Notes: generated from the letters alone by a model not told the origin. 43,637 nucleotides of DNA from Sphingomonas bacterium (GCF_028292965.1 NZ_JAQGLG010000026.1:95384-139020); one strand, 5' to 3'. Shown: positions 1 through 8,891, numbered from the stretch's first letter. Translations and numbers: made by a program.

Positions 1-652
1 CGAAGGCGAGCGAGGGACTTTCCTGCTGCAGCACCTTGCGGCGGATCAGCGCGAGCGGGGCGCCGATGCGGCGATAGTCGCGCTCGCATTCGAGATAATT
101 GCCGGTCACCGCGATGCCCGCACTGTTGAAGCCGAACCGCGCCAGGCCGCCGGCCTCGGTGAAGGTCAGGATATCGGGGCCATTGTCGCCGCGGATGCGC
201 AGGATGATGCAGCTGTCGGCGCAGCTCGCCTTCCAGTCCCAGTTATGCGCATGGATCAGCACGCCGTCGGGCGTGCGCTCGGGCTGCACGACGATCGTCG
301 TGCAGCCATCCTGCCCGCGCTCGGCGAGCAGGCCGGCGCGCAGGGCCGGGCGCCCGGCGAGCTTGAGCAGTTCGGTGCGCGCGTTCATCAGCACGATATG
401 CGCGAGCGGAAGGTCCGCGCCCTCGGCGATGCCGCGCATCTCGACGACATGGTCGGCATCGAAGTCGGCGATCATCGGCAGATAGGCGTCGACCAGTTCG
501 GCCAGCGCCGATTCGGTCAGCCCGAGGCCCTTCATCTGTGCGATGTAATGCGTCGTGCCGCGCCGAATCTCTTCCGCCGCGCCGGCGCCATAACGCTTGC
601 CGCGCTCATGGGCCGTGCCCCATATCTCCAAAAGGCGGCATGCTTCTGCCAT
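1..652 (-). CDS. C45 family acyltransferase/hydrolase, isopenicillin-N-acyltransferase-like (partial)
   Basis: The 217 visible residues match the N-terminal half of peptidase family C45 (acyl-CoA:6-aminopenicillanate acyltransferase-like Ntn hydrolases). Residues 88-96 (LMNARTELL) and the DGCTTIVV motif with Cys117 are typical; in this family the precursor is cleaved before that Cys, which becomes the N-terminal nucleophile. An HNWDWK motif follows, as is usual. The ATG at 652 is the first start in frame and puts the family's WGTAHERGKRYG-type opening at the N-terminus. No signal peptide is seen, so it is probably cytosolic. The substrate is unknown; bacterial relatives act on N-acyl amino acids or amides. 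The gene runs off the left edge, so the C-terminal half cannot be checked. It lies downstream of the ornithine-cyclodeaminase-like gene on the same strand, but a terminator-like hairpin and a repeat separate them. Confidence 0.85.
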   Translation of the reverse strand, partial: MAEACRLLEIWGTAHERGKRYGAGAAEEIRRGTTHYIAQMKGLGLTESALAELVDAYLPMIADFDADHVVEMRGIAEGADLPLAHIVLMNARTELLKLAGRPALRAGLLAERGQDGCTTIVVQPERTPDGVLIHAHNWDWKASCADSCIILRIRGDNGPDILTFTEAGGLARFGFNSAGIAVTGNYLECERDYRRIGAPLALIRRKVLQQESPSLAF

Positions 653-716
653 CGACCGGAACCCCCGATTTCTATTCCGCGGACCGGTAACACTGTTTTC
701 CTGAGTTTAAAAAGAC

Positions 717-750
717 AAAAATGCATTGCGCCCCGTTTGGCGTGCATTTT
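717..750 (-). terminator. Probable intrinsic terminator for the leftward OCD-family transcript
   Basis: AAAATGCA (718-725) pairs with TGCATTTT (743-750), and the stem is extended by an inner CGCC/GGCG pair around a CCGTTT loop. Read leftward, the hairpin is followed directly by TTTTTGTCTTTTT. It sits between the ornithine-cyclodeaminase-like gene and the C45 gene. This is a visual fold, not computed. Confidence 0.5.
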
Positions 751-787
751 CTCGGGTCGGTCAGACTGAAGCGAACCAGCAACCACC

Positions 788-886
788 CGTCATGCCGGAC
801 TTGTTCCGGCATCCACCGTCCCGCAAGCGCGTCGGCCCTTGCTCACGCGGCACCGTGGACCCCGGAACAAGTCCGGGGTGACGGGG
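788..886. repeat. Composite palindromic repeat (REP/BIME-like), copy 1
   Basis: Two inverted modules: CGTCATGCCGGACTTG.. TTCCGGCATCCAC at the left, and GTGGACCCCGG..AACAAGTCCGGGGTGACG at the right. Each module is itself a hairpin. The same two modules recur at 14977-15074 in opposite orientation. This type of element is common between genes of sphingomonads (from memory). It fills most of the gap between the C45 and OCD-like genes. Confidence 0.8.
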
Positions 887-902
887 GTGTAGTCGAACTC
901 GG

Positions 903-1829
903 CTAGACGCTCAGCGCAAGCGACCTCCACACCGCACCGGCGATGGCTGCATCCTGCACCCCGAGCCCGGTCAGGTCGGCGACGACCACGTCCTCGCGGC
1001 CGAAGGCGCGTGGGCTGGCGAGCAGGCTACCCAGTTCGATCAACGCCGCAGGCGAGAGGAAGCCCGCGTTCACCGCCCACCCCGTTTCGCCATTGGCGAG
1101 GCATTGGTCGACCGAATCGACCACGACGGTAGCCCGATGCAGGATCGCGGGGTCGAGCTCGCGCTTGCCCCCGCCATCGGCGCCGACCGCGACGATACGC
1201 GTGCTGGGCCGGATCCAGGCATCGTCGATCAACGGCACGGTCGAGGGCGTCGTGGTCACAATCAGGTCGGCCTGACGCACCAGCGCCTCGAGCGCGCTTG
1301 CCTCACCGCCCAGTTCGTCCGCCAGCTGTCGCGCCTTTTCGGTGTCCCGGCCCCAGATCAGCAGGCGCTGCGCACCAAGATGACGCCGGATCAGCTCGGC
1401 CTGCATGCGCGCCTGGATACCGGTGCCGACGATACCGATCGTGCCCCTGCCGGCATAGCCGATCGCGCGTGCCGCCAGCAGGCCGGCCATCGCGGTACGT
1501 ATATTGGTGAGGTGACCACGATCCTGCAGGATCGCCAGCGGCTCGCCGGTGCGCGCGTTCAGTACCGCGACGAAGCCCTGACTCGACGACAGCCCTTGCG
1601 CGGGGTTGTCGTAGAAACTGCTCGCCACCTTGACCACGAAAACGTCTTCGCCGTGCAGGCTGCCCGACCTGACATGGCAGTCGCCCGGCGGCGAATCGAA
1701 CATGAGATGGGCGCTGGCGCCGGTCTGCGCCCGGCCAGTGCTGAACGCGACGATGGCGCGCTCGACCGCGGCCAGCACCGCTGCTTCGTCATAGGCCGCC
1801 ATGATCGTATCGAGATCGAAGACTTGCAC
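903..1829 (-). CDS. Ornithine cyclodeaminase/mu-crystallin family protein (candidate pyrroline-2-carboxylate reductase)
   Basis: About 308 residues with the family Rossmann core: GIVGTGIQARMQ nucleotide-binding loop, upstream VKVASSF and LQDRGHLTNIRTAMAG segments, and a C-terminal DLTGLGVQDAAI motif. Family members are ornithine cyclodeaminase, L-alanine dehydrogenase, or ketimine (delta1-pyrroline-2-carboxylate) reductase; the last (LhpI-type) acts in trans-3-hydroxy-L-proline use and fits the proline-racemase-family gene further right. The frame is open to a TTG at 1901, but I prefer the GTG at 1829: it follows an AGGGG Shine-Dalgarno by 7 bases and starts at VQVFDLD, the usual N-terminus. 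The 72 bases upstream are AT-rich and promoter-like. The gene is divergent from the tannase-like gene. Substrate assignment is inference. Confidence 0.85.
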   Translation of the reverse strand: MQVFDLDTIMAAYDEAAVLAAVERAIVAFSTGRAQTGASAHLMFDSPPGDCHVRSGSLHGEDVFVVKVASSFYDNPAQGLSSSQGFVAVLNARTGEPLAILQDRGHLTNIRTAMAGLLAARAIGYAGRGTIGIVGTGIQARMQAELIRRHLGAQRLLIWGRDTEKARQLADELGGEASALEALVRQADLIVTTTPSTVPLIDDAWIRPSTRIVAVGADGGGKRELDPAILHRATVVVDSVDQCLANGETGWAVNAGFLSPAALIELGSLLASPRAFGREDVVVADLTGLGVQDAAIAGAVWRSLALSV

Positions 1830-1888
1830 GCCGCTGCCCCTTTCGCTGTCACCGTCGTCGGCGATGTATGCGCCGTTACGAATGCTAT

Positions 1889-1912
1889 TGTCTTTTTGCA
1901 ATCATTAAGACA
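1889..1912. promoter_or_regulatory. Inverted repeat in the divergent OCD/tannase promoter
   Basis: TGTCTT (1889-1894) and AAGACA (1907-1912) are perfect inverted arms with a 12-base spacer in an AT-rich patch. It lies between the preferred start of the leftward OCD-like gene and the rightward tannase-like gene. Six-base arms can arise by chance, so this is a candidate operator only. Confidence 0.3.
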
Positions 1913-1941
1913 TTTACCGCGAGAACCTTCGGAGAGCGGTT

Positions 1942-3609
1942 GTGATCGGATCGAAAGCTATCAGGCACACGATGCTGGGTTGTGCCGCGACGATCGCCTT
2001 CGTGACAGCCTCCGCCGCGGCAGCGCAGGCCGCACCCGACTGCGCCGGCCTTAAGCGGCTCAAGCTGCCGCATGTCGAGATCCTCCTCGCCACGCCCGTC
2101 AGCGGCACGTTTCGCGAGGACATGGCGGTCGAGCGCGCACCGCGCACCTTCGAGGGCCTCAAACCCTTTTGCCGGGTGCGCGGGATCAGCCGGCCGGTCG
2201 CGGGATCGGCGATCGGCTTCGAGGTCTGGCTGCCGGCCGAGCGATGGTCTGGCCGGCTGCACATGATCGGCAACGGCGCCTATGTGTCCAATATCTCCTA
2301 CAAGCAGATGATCGCCCGGCTCGACGATGGCGATGTCGCGGTGGCGACCGACACGGGCCATATCGGCACCGATCTGGAATTCGGCTGGAAGCGTCCCGAG
2401 CGCATCGAGGATTTCGGCCACCGCGCGGTGCATGAATCGGTCGTCGCGGCCAAGGCGGTGACGCGTGCCTTTTATGGCAAGCCGGCACGCTGGGCTTATT
2501 TCAGCGGCTGCTCGACCGGCGGCTATCAGGCGCTGGCCTCGGCGCAACGTTACCCGAAGGATTTCGACGGCATCATCGCCGGGGCGCCGGGTAACAACCG
2601 CACCAGCCTGACCTTGGCCTTTTTGTGGAATTACCTCTCCAATCACCGGCCGGGCGACGATTCCACACCGATTCTGTCGGCCCCCGACCTGTTGCTGATC
2701 AGCCGCGCGGTGGTCGCCGACTGCGACAAGCTCGACGGCGTCGCCGACGGCGTGGTGAGCGATCCGCGACGCTGCGGGTTCCGCATCTCGTCATTGCTGT
2801 GCCGTGAAGGCGCCACACCCGGCACCTGCCTGACCGCGGAGCAGATCACGGCCGCGCAGCGCATCTATGACGGCCCGAAGGACAAGCGCACCGGCAGGGC
2901 GATCTATCCCGGCTATCCGCTCGGCACCGAAGGCGTCACCACAGAGCCGTCGGACAAGCATCCCGGCTGGACCGGCTACTGGTCGGACACCGCCAATCCG
3001 CACGAGCCGTCGCGCGCCGACATGTTCCGTTACTGGGTGTTCGACGACCCGAAATGGAATTGGTGGACGTTCGACTGGGGCCGCGATGTCGACACGATGC
3101 GGCGCAAGCTCGGGCCGATCTTCGACGCCAATGACAGCAACCTCACGCCCTTCTCGCGCGCCGGCGGCAAGCTGATCATGTTCATGGGCTGGCAGGATCC
3201 GGTTGGCACGCCACTGGAGGCGATCAACTATTACCGCGCGGTGGAAGCACATGCCGGTGGCATCGCGGCGGCACGGGCCTTTGCGCGGCTGTTCATGGTG
3301 CCGGGCATGGATCATTGCGCCGGCGGCCCGGGCGCGACCAACTTCTCGACCGCGACACGCGATTCGACACCGCCGGTGCGCGATGCGGCGCATGACATGA
3401 CGCTGGCGCTGGAAGCCTGGGTAGAGCGTGGGCAGGCGCCGCAGTCATTGATAGCAACGCGCTATGCCGCCGCCGAAGAAGGCACCCCGCCGGCGAAGCG
3501 GCCGATCGACTTCCAACGCCCGGTCTGCGCCTGGCCGAATGCGCCGGTCTATCGTGGCGGCAACACGCGGCTGGCGACGAGCTTCAGCTGCGCGCCACCA
3601 CGCAAGTGA
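1942..3609 (+). CDS. Tannase/feruloyl esterase family secreted hydrolase
   Basis: 555 residues, the usual length for the tannase/feruloyl-esterase family (alpha/beta hydrolases cleaving gallate or hydroxycinnamate esters of plant material). A signal peptide covers about residues 1-30, so it acts in the periplasm or outside. The nucleophile motif is GCSTGGY with Ser191, the acid is Asp419 in GWQDP, and the base is His458 in MDHCAGG. Cys190 and Cys459 beside the triad are the family's conserved disulfide. CDKLDGVADGVVSDP (261-275) is the typical calcium-binding loop. The start is a GTG preceded by GGAGAG. It ends at a palindromic repeat shared with the convergent lactonase gene. The exact ester substrate cannot be told. 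Confidence 0.92.
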   Translation: MIGSKAIRHTMLGCAATIAFVTASAAAAQAAPDCAGLKRLKLPHVEILLATPVSGTFREDMAVERAPRTFEGLKPFCRVRGISRPVAGSAIGFEVWLPAERWSGRLHMIGNGAYVSNISYKQMIARLDDGDVAVATDTGHIGTDLEFGWKRPERIEDFGHRAVHESVVAAKAVTRAFYGKPARWAYFSGCSTGGYQALASAQRYPKDFDGIIAGAPGNNRTSLTLAFLWNYLSNHRPGDDSTPILSAPDLLLISRAVVADCDKLDGVADGVVSDPRRCGFRISSLLCREGATPGTCLTAEQITAAQRIYDGPKDKRTGRAIYPGYPLGTEGVTTEPSDKHPGWTGYWSDTANPHEPSRADMFRYWVFDDPKWNWWTFDWGRDVDTMRRKLGPIFDANDSNLTPFSRAGGKLIMFMGWQDPVGTPLEAINYYRAVEAHAGGIAAARAFARLFMVPGMDHCAGGPGATNFSTATRDSTPPVRDAAHDMTLALEAWVERGQAPQSLIATRYAAAEEGTPPAKRPIDFQRPVCAWPNAPVYRGGNTRLATSFSCAPPRK

Positions 3610-3620
3610 TGACTCTTCTG

Positions 3621-3730
3621 AGCCCCTCCCCTTCAGGGGAGGGGTTGGGGGTGGGGCGTCTCAATCTCACCGAGACCATCGTTGATGAGGATAGGCCCCA
3701 CCCCAACCCCTCCCCTGAAGGGGAGGGGCT
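3621..3730. repeat. Large inverted repeat of nested hairpins between convergent genes
   Basis: A roughly 36-base arm at 3621-3657 recurs as its reverse complement at 3695-3730 with one base difference. Each arm starts with its own perfect hairpin, CCCCTCCCCT-TC-AGGGGAGGGG. Placed between the converging tannase and lactonase genes, it could end transcription from both sides. No T-run follows either hairpin, so it is listed as a repeat. Confidence 0.85.
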
Positions 3731-3738
3731 AAAGTCCG

Positions 3739-4911
3739 TCAGCCGCTAAGCAGGATCGAGGTCGGGCTGCCGGTCTCGGCGACGACGACCGGCTTTTGCG
3801 GCAGACCGGTGCGCGGATCGAGCGCGTGGCGCACGATCGTGTGACCTTCTTCATTGGCGACGAACATCGTCGCGCCTTCTGCAGTCAGCGTGAAGAAGCG
3901 CGGCGTCTTGCCGCCTGCCGGTGAAGCGCCGGTCAGCGTCAGCCTGCCGGTGGCGCGATCAATGGCGAAAGTCGCCAGCGTGTCCGCGCCGCGATTGGAG
4001 GCGTAGAGATAGCGGCCATCGCGCGAGACGGCGATTTCCGAGCCGCGGCTATTGCCGGTGAAATCCTCGGCCAGCGCCGACGCGACCTGGAACGGCCGCA
4101 ACGCGCCCGAGGCCGGATCGAAGCGATAGGCGACAACGGTCGAATCCAGCTCGTTGATCACATAGGCAAAGCGATTGCCGGGGTGGAAGGCGACATGGCG
4201 CGGGCCCGATGTCTCGCGCGCCGCCGCCCCGGCCGCCTCGACCAGATGCAGCTTGCCGCCGCCGTCGATCGTGTAGACCAGCACGCGATCGCAGCCCTTG
4301 TCGGGCACGACGATGAACTTGCCGGACGGATCGAACTGGACCTGGTGCGGCTTGGGGAAAGGCTGCTCGACGCGGTGCGGGCCGATCTTGCCGTCGAGCG
4401 CGACCACATCGACGGGCGCGCCGAGCCTGCCGTCGGCGGCGATCGGCAGGGTGGCCAGGCCGGACTTCACCTCGCCCGCGACGATGTGGTTGGCGACGAC
4501 CATGAAACGGTTGGTCGGATCGGCCATGAGATGCACCGGATTGCGCCCACCGGTCGTCACCCGGTTGAGAAAGGCGAGTTCGCCCGTCGCCGGATCGATG
4601 CGAAACGCGCTCGCCTCGCTGCCATCGCCATGCACGGTGTAGAGGAATCGCCGCGTACGATCGAACGCCAGCCAGGATGGATTGACCAGATCGCGGACGA
4701 GCTGGACGCGGCTCCAGGCGCCATCGGCCGCGATACGCCAGACCGATATCCCGTCGCCCTTCGCATTGCGCTCACGGCTGGTACGGCATCCAATATAGGC
4801 GAAACCGCTCATCAACCCTCCCCGTGCCGCGCGGCCGGCCCCCGTCACGCGTGTCGCGACGCCGGCGGCAATGCCGGCCACCACCATACGGCGGGAAACG
4901 GGCAAGGTCAT
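3739..4911 (-). CDS. Exported seven-bladed beta-propeller lactonase family protein
   Basis: 390 residues of the 6-phosphogluconolactonase-like (Pgl, PF10282-type) beta-propeller family, with repeating blade motifs such as PHQVQFDPSGKF, GPRHVAFHPGNRFAYV and SRDGRYLYASNRG. The N-terminus has SRRMVVAGIAAGVA, a likely Tat-type signal, so the protein is probably periplasmic and not the cytosolic pentose-phosphate enzyme. I chose ATG 4911, which follows GGGAGAG; the frame extends to a GTG at 4941 without a good ribosome site. It is divergent from the MFS/aconitase pair, so it may hydrolyse a sugar or acid lactone imported by that transporter. A second lactonase of this fold is at 39164-40198. Family call firm, substrate unknown. 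Confidence 0.88.
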   Translation of the reverse strand: MTLPVSRRMVVAGIAAGVATRVTGAGRAARGGLMSGFAYIGCRTSRERNAKGDGISVWRIAADGAWSRVQLVRDLVNPSWLAFDRTRRFLYTVHGDGSEASAFRIDPATGELAFLNRVTTGGRNPVHLMADPTNRFMVVANHIVAGEVKSGLATLPIAADGRLGAPVDVVALDGKIGPHRVEQPFPKPHQVQFDPSGKFIVVPDKGCDRVLVYTIDGGGKLHLVEAAGAAARETSGPRHVAFHPGNRFAYVINELDSTVVAYRFDPASGALRPFQVASALAEDFTGNSRGSEIAVSRDGRYLYASNRGADTLATFAIDRATGRLTLTGASPAGGKTPRFFTLTAEGATMFVANEEGHTIVRHALDPRTGLPQKPVVVAETGSPTSILLSG

Positions 4912-4979
4912 GAGCCGGGCTCTCCCATCGATCGCCACCACCGTGGCGCAGACTTTTCTTGCTCTTTGTATTACTGAAT

Positions 4980-4996
4980 GTCAAAGAACATTTGAC
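4980..4996. promoter_or_regulatory. Candidate operator GTCAAA-N5-TTTGAC
   Basis: Perfect 6-base inverted arms GTCAAA/TTTGAC with a 5-base spacer lie 18 bases upstream of the MFS start and about 70 bases upstream of the lactonase start. A regulator here could control both directions. The cognate regulator is not evident in the window. Confidence 0.4.
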
Positions 4997-5013
4997 TGAG
5001 CGGAGAGCAACCG

Positions 5014-6303
5014 ATGCCGACGATCATTGCCGATGAGCGAACGATCATGCGGCGCGTGTTCTGGCGCATCGTGCCATTGTGTTTCCTGCTCTATATCGTC
5101 TCCTATATCGACCGCGCGAACATCGGTTACGCGGCGCTGCAGATGAACGCCGAACTCGGCCTGACCAGCGCCGCTTTCGGTTTCGCCGCCGGCATCTTCT
5201 TCATCGGCTATTTCCTGTTCGAGGTGCCGAGCAACTTGCTGATGGCGCGTTACGGGCCGCGCGTGTGGATCGCGCGCATCCTGATCGGCATGGGCGTGGT
5301 GTCGATGGCCACCGCCTTCGTGCAGAATCACTGGCAGCTTTACAGCCTGCGCTTCCTGCTGGGCGTGGCCGAGGCGGGGTATTTTCCGGCGATCATCATC
5401 TATCTGACCAGCTGGTTCCGCGCCAAGGAACAGGCCACGGTCGTGGCGATGTTCACCGCAGCAATCCCGGTTTCCTATGTCATCGGCACGCCGGTCAGCA
5501 CCTGGATCATGGACCATGTCGCCTGGTTCGGGCTGACCGGCTGGCGCTGGATGCTGATCCTCGAAGGGCTGCCGGCGGTGATCGGCGGGCTGCTGACTTA
5601 CCGGCTGCTGGTCGATCGCCCGTCCAATGCGCGCTGGCTCTTGCCCGAGGAGCGCGACTGGCTGGAAGGCGAAATCGCCGCCGAGCATCGCGCTGCCGCG
5701 GGTGTACGCCATCTGGGCACCTGGCGCGCCATCACCGAGCCGCGCGTGCTGTATCTGGCGGCGATCTACTTCGTCTATCAGGCCGGCAGCCTGGGCGTCG
5801 GTTACTGGCTGCCACAGATCGTCAAGCATTCGAGCGCATCGCTGAGCAATGTCGAGACCGGTCTGATCTCGACCGTACCTTATCTCGTCGCCACGGTCGG
5901 CATGATCCTGTGGTCGCGCCGGTCCGATCGCACCGGCGAGCGCCGGCTGCATACCGCCTTGCCGTTGCTGCTCGCCGGGGCGACACTGGGTATCGTGGCG
6001 CTGGTCAGTGGCCCCCTGCCCGCGACCCTGTTGCTCGCCGCCGCGCTGACCGGCTTCTACGCCTTCAAGGCGCCGTTCTGGACATTGCCAGGCCAGTTCC
6101 TGTCGCGCTCGACCGCCGCGGTGTCGATCGCCGCGATCAACTCGATCGGCAATCTCGGCGGCTTTGTCGGCCCCTATGCGGTGGGCGTGATCGCCAAATC
6201 GAGCGGCGCGCCGGCGACCGGGCTTGTGTTTCTCGCCGCTCTGACGCTGGTCGCTTTCGTCATGGTGCTGAAGGCGCCGATCTCTCCCCGGACCGTCGCA
6301 TGA
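5014..6303 (+). CDS. MFS transporter, anion:cation symporter (ACS) type
   Basis: 429 residues with about 12 hydrophobic segments, inner membrane. The N-terminus (VSYIDRANIGYAALQM, then FFIGYFLFEVPSNLLMARYG) is diagnostic of the ACS subfamily, whose members carry tartrate, hexuronates, phthalate or similar organic anions with protons. GAGCGGAGAG precedes the ATG. The TGA overlaps the ATG of the aconitase gene (ATGA), so the two are translationally coupled. This implies that the imported substrate, or a product of it, meets the aconitase. A di- or tricarboxylate is the obvious guess, unproven. Confidence 0.93.
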   Translation: MPTIIADERTIMRRVFWRIVPLCFLLYIVSYIDRANIGYAALQMNAELGLTSAAFGFAAGIFFIGYFLFEVPSNLLMARYGPRVWIARILIGMGVVSMATAFVQNHWQLYSLRFLLGVAEAGYFPAIIIYLTSWFRAKEQATVVAMFTAAIPVSYVIGTPVSTWIMDHVAWFGLTGWRWMLILEGLPAVIGGLLTYRLLVDRPSNARWLLPEERDWLEGEIAAEHRAAAGVRHLGTWRAITEPRVLYLAAIYFVYQAGSLGVGYWLPQIVKHSSASLSNVETGLISTVPYLVATVGMILWSRRSDRTGERRLHTALPLLLAGATLGIVALVSGPLPATLLLAAALTGFYAFKAPFWTLPGQFLSRSTAAVSIAAINSIGNLGGFVGPYAVGVIAKSSGAPATGLVFLAALTLVAFVMVLKAPISPRTVA

Positions 6304-8891
6304 TCTTCCCGACACGCCTCCTCGAAAACAGCGGCACCAACTTCACGATCGTCGACCTCGCCGCGTTGCAGCTCGCGCGGCTGCCGATCGTCCACCGCAT
6401 CCTGCTCGAGAATCTGCTGCGCCGGGGCAGTGACGATGCCGAAACACGCGCCGTGATCCAGCAGTGGATCGCCGCCGGGCACAGCGACGCGGAGATCGCC
6501 TTTCTGCCCGGTCGCGTGATGATGCACGACACGACCTGCGGCCCGGCGCTGGTCGATATCGCCGCAGCACGATCCGCACTGGCCGAGGCGGGCGGCGATC
6601 CTGCGATCCTCAATCCCGTGCTCCCGGTCGACGTCTCGACCGACCACAGCCTGGCGGTCGATGTCTATGGCAGCCCCGACGCCCGTGCACGCAACATGGC
6701 GCGCGAGATGGAACGCAACGCCGAGCGCTACAGCTTCATGAAATGGGCGTCTGCGACGCTCGACAATTTCACCGTCCACCCGCCGGGCACGGGCATCATG
6801 CACACCATCAACCTCGAACGGCTCGCCACGGTGGTGACACATGAGGAGCGCGACGGCACGCGCTGGGCGATGCCCGACACGCTGATCGGCACCGACAGCC
6901 ATACGCCGATGGTCAATGGCATCGGCGTGCTCGGCTGGGGCGTCGGCGGGCTGGAAGCCGAAAGCGTGATGTTCGGCATGCCGGTGATGATGCGCGTGCC
7001 CGAAGTGGTCGGCGTGCGGCTGACCGGACGGTTGCGCGAGGGCATCGCCGCGACCGATCTCGCCTTGGTCGTCACGCACCGTCTGCGCCAGATCGAGCTG
7101 GCCGGGCGCTTCGTCGAGTTCTTCGGACCCGGCGTGGCCAGCCTGTCCGCCGGCGAGCGGTCGGTGGTCGCCAATATGGCGCCCGAATACGGCTCCTCCA
7201 CCGGCTATTTCCCGATCGACGACGCGACCCTGCGCTATCTGCGCGAGACCGGCCGCGCCGAAAAGGACGTGGCGCTGGTCGAGGATTATGCGCGGGCCAC
7301 GGGTCTGTGGTTCGATCCCGGTGCCGAACCGCATTATGCCGAAGTGATCGAGATCGACCTCGACGCAATCGGACTGTCGCTGGCAGGGCCGCGCCGACCG
7401 CAGGATCTGGTCGCGACCGCCGATATCCCCGCCTTGCTTGGCGGACGGCGTAAAACGACCATGCCGCGCCGGCCGGTCGCGATCGCCGCGATCACCAGTT
7501 GCACCAACACATCTGATCCGCGCCAGCTGATCGCGGCGGGACTGGTGGCACGCAAGGCACGGTCGCTCGGGCTGGCGCCGCCTGCCTGGGTCAAGACGAC
7601 GTTCGCGCCCGGTTCTCCGACCGCAGAGCGGCTGCTCGAACGCGCGGGCCTGCTCGAAGATCTTAACGCGGCCGGCTTCGCCATCGTTGGCTATGGCTGC
7701 ACCGTCTGTATCGGCAATTCCGGGCCACTCGCGCCAGCGATGCTCGACGCGCTGGCCATGAACGACGCTAAGCCGGTCGGCATTTTGTCGGGCAATCGCA
7801 ACTTCCCCGGTCGCGTCCATCCGCAGATCGAGGATGCGTTCCTCGCCTCGCCCGCGCTGGTCGTGGCCTATGCGTTAGCCGGCGATGCTGCGATCGATGT
7901 CGCGCGCGATGCGCTCGGAAACCAAAGCGACCGCGCCATCCATCTGGCCGATTTGTGGCCCAGTGGCGCCGAGATCGATGCGGTTGCCGCACTGGCGATG
8001 CGCGGCGACGACTATGCCACCGCCTATGATGCCGCCGAAGCCAGCCCCGCCTGGGCCGCCCTCCCCGCCCCGGACGGGCCGCTCTACCCATGGCAGCCCG
8101 GCTCGACCTATCTGCGGCGCCCGCCGTTCGCGCGCAGCGAACGCGAGGATCGGCTGGGCCATTATCGCGCCGCGCCGCTGATCGTGCTGGGCGACGACAT
8201 CACCACCGACCATATCTCGCCCGCCGGTGCCATTGCACCGGACAGCGACGCGGCGCGCTGGCTGATCGAGCAAGGCGCCGACGCCCGCGACCTCAACGTC
8301 TTCTCGTCGCGGCGCGGCAATTGGGAGGTGATGCTGCGCGGGCTGTTCACCAACCCGACGGTACGCAACCTGCTTGGCGAAGCTATCCCCGCTGGCAGCA
8401 CCATGATGAGGGGCAATGGCGATCCGATGCCGCTGTGGCGCGCCGCCGCGCGCTACGCTGAAACCGGTCAGCCCGTCGTGATCGTCGCCGGCGAACGATA
8501 CGGCATGGGATCGTCGCGCGACTGGGCGGCCAAGGGCGCAAGCCTGCTCGGCGCGCGCGCGGTGCTGGCGTCGAGCTTCGAGCGCATCCATCGCTCCAAC
8601 CTGGTCAATATGGGCGTGCTGCCGCTGCGCCTGCCGGCCGACCGCCATCCGTCGCTATTGAGGTTGCAGGTCGACGACCGGATCGAGATCGATGCACCAT
8701 CCGGCACATTGGCGCCGCGCGCGCCAGTGCCGGTCGCGGTGCACCGCGGCGACGGATCGGTCGAGCGCTTCACGGCGCGCGCCGAGATCGAGACGGCACT
8801 CGAACTGGAGGTGCTGCGCGCCGGCGGGATCATCCCGCTGATCCTGCGCGACGCCGGATCAGTGTCGGGCGAGGGAATCGAAAAAGGCTAG
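6300..8891 (+). CDS. Aconitate hydratase (AcnA-type) family, accessory copy
   Basis: 863 residues, slightly shorter than housekeeping AcnA (about 890). It has the full 4Fe-4S ligand set: Cys401 in TSCTNTSDP and Cys467/Cys470 in GYGCTVCIGN. Also present are IGTDSHTPMVNGIGVLGWGVGG, DDITTDHISPAG, YGMGSSRDWAAKG and ERIHRSNLVNMGVLPL. The region around residues 75-125 (DTTCGPALVDIA, DVSTDHSLAVDVYG) departs from the usual AcnA wording (DFTGVPA-VDLA, VIDHS), so this may be a paralogue with a different substrate, such as another hydroxy-tricarboxylate. The ATG at 6300 overlaps the MFS stop; the frame stays open far upstream but that part shadows the transporter. Its last 33 bases overlap the convergent hydrolase gene. 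Confidence 0.9.
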   Translation: MIFPTRLLENSGTNFTIVDLAALQLARLPIVHRILLENLLRRGSDDAETRAVIQQWIAAGHSDAEIAFLPGRVMMHDTTCGPALVDIAAARSALAEAGGDPAILNPVLPVDVSTDHSLAVDVYGSPDARARNMAREMERNAERYSFMKWASATLDNFTVHPPGTGIMHTINLERLATVVTHEERDGTRWAMPDTLIGTDSHTPMVNGIGVLGWGVGGLEAESVMFGMPVMMRVPEVVGVRLTGRLREGIAATDLALVVTHRLRQIELAGRFVEFFGPGVASLSAGERSVVANMAPEYGSSTGYFPIDDATLRYLRETGRAEKDVALVEDYARATGLWFDPGAEPHYAEVIEIDLDAIGLSLAGPRRPQDLVATADIPALLGGRRKTTMPRRPVAIAAITSCTNTSDPRQLIAAGLVARKARSLGLAPPAWVKTTFAPGSPTAERLLERAGLLEDLNAAGFAIVGYGCTVCIGNSGPLAPAMLDALAMNDAKPVGILSGNRNFPGRVHPQIEDAFLASPALVVAYALAGDAAIDVARDALGNQSDRAIHLADLWPSGAEIDAVAALAMRGDDYATAYDAAEASPAWAALPAPDGPLYPWQPGSTYLRRPPFARSEREDRLGHYRAAPLIVLGDDITTDHISPAGAIAPDSDAARWLIEQGADARDLNVFSSRRGNWEVMLRGLFTNPTVRNLLGEAIPAGSTMMRGNGDPMPLWRAAARYAETGQPVVIVAGERYGMGSSRDWAAKGASLLGARAVLASSFERIHRSNLVNMGVLPLRLPADRHPSLLRLQVDDRIEIDAPSGTLAPRAPVPVAVHRGDGSVERFTARAEIETALELEVLRAGGIIPLILRDAGSVSGEGIEKG

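Noticed and set aside
99..769. Rightward frames over the C45 gene
   Set aside because: Antisense shadows of the leftward C45-family coding sequence, which has clear family motifs.
1830..1901. N-terminal extension of the OCD-like protein from TTG 1901
   Set aside because: AT-rich, promoter-like, unlike the family N-terminus; GTG 1829 has a ribosome site.
5079..6299. Long upstream extension of the aconitase frame
   Set aside because: It only shadows the MFS transporter; the ATG at 6300 gives the normal aconitase N-terminus.
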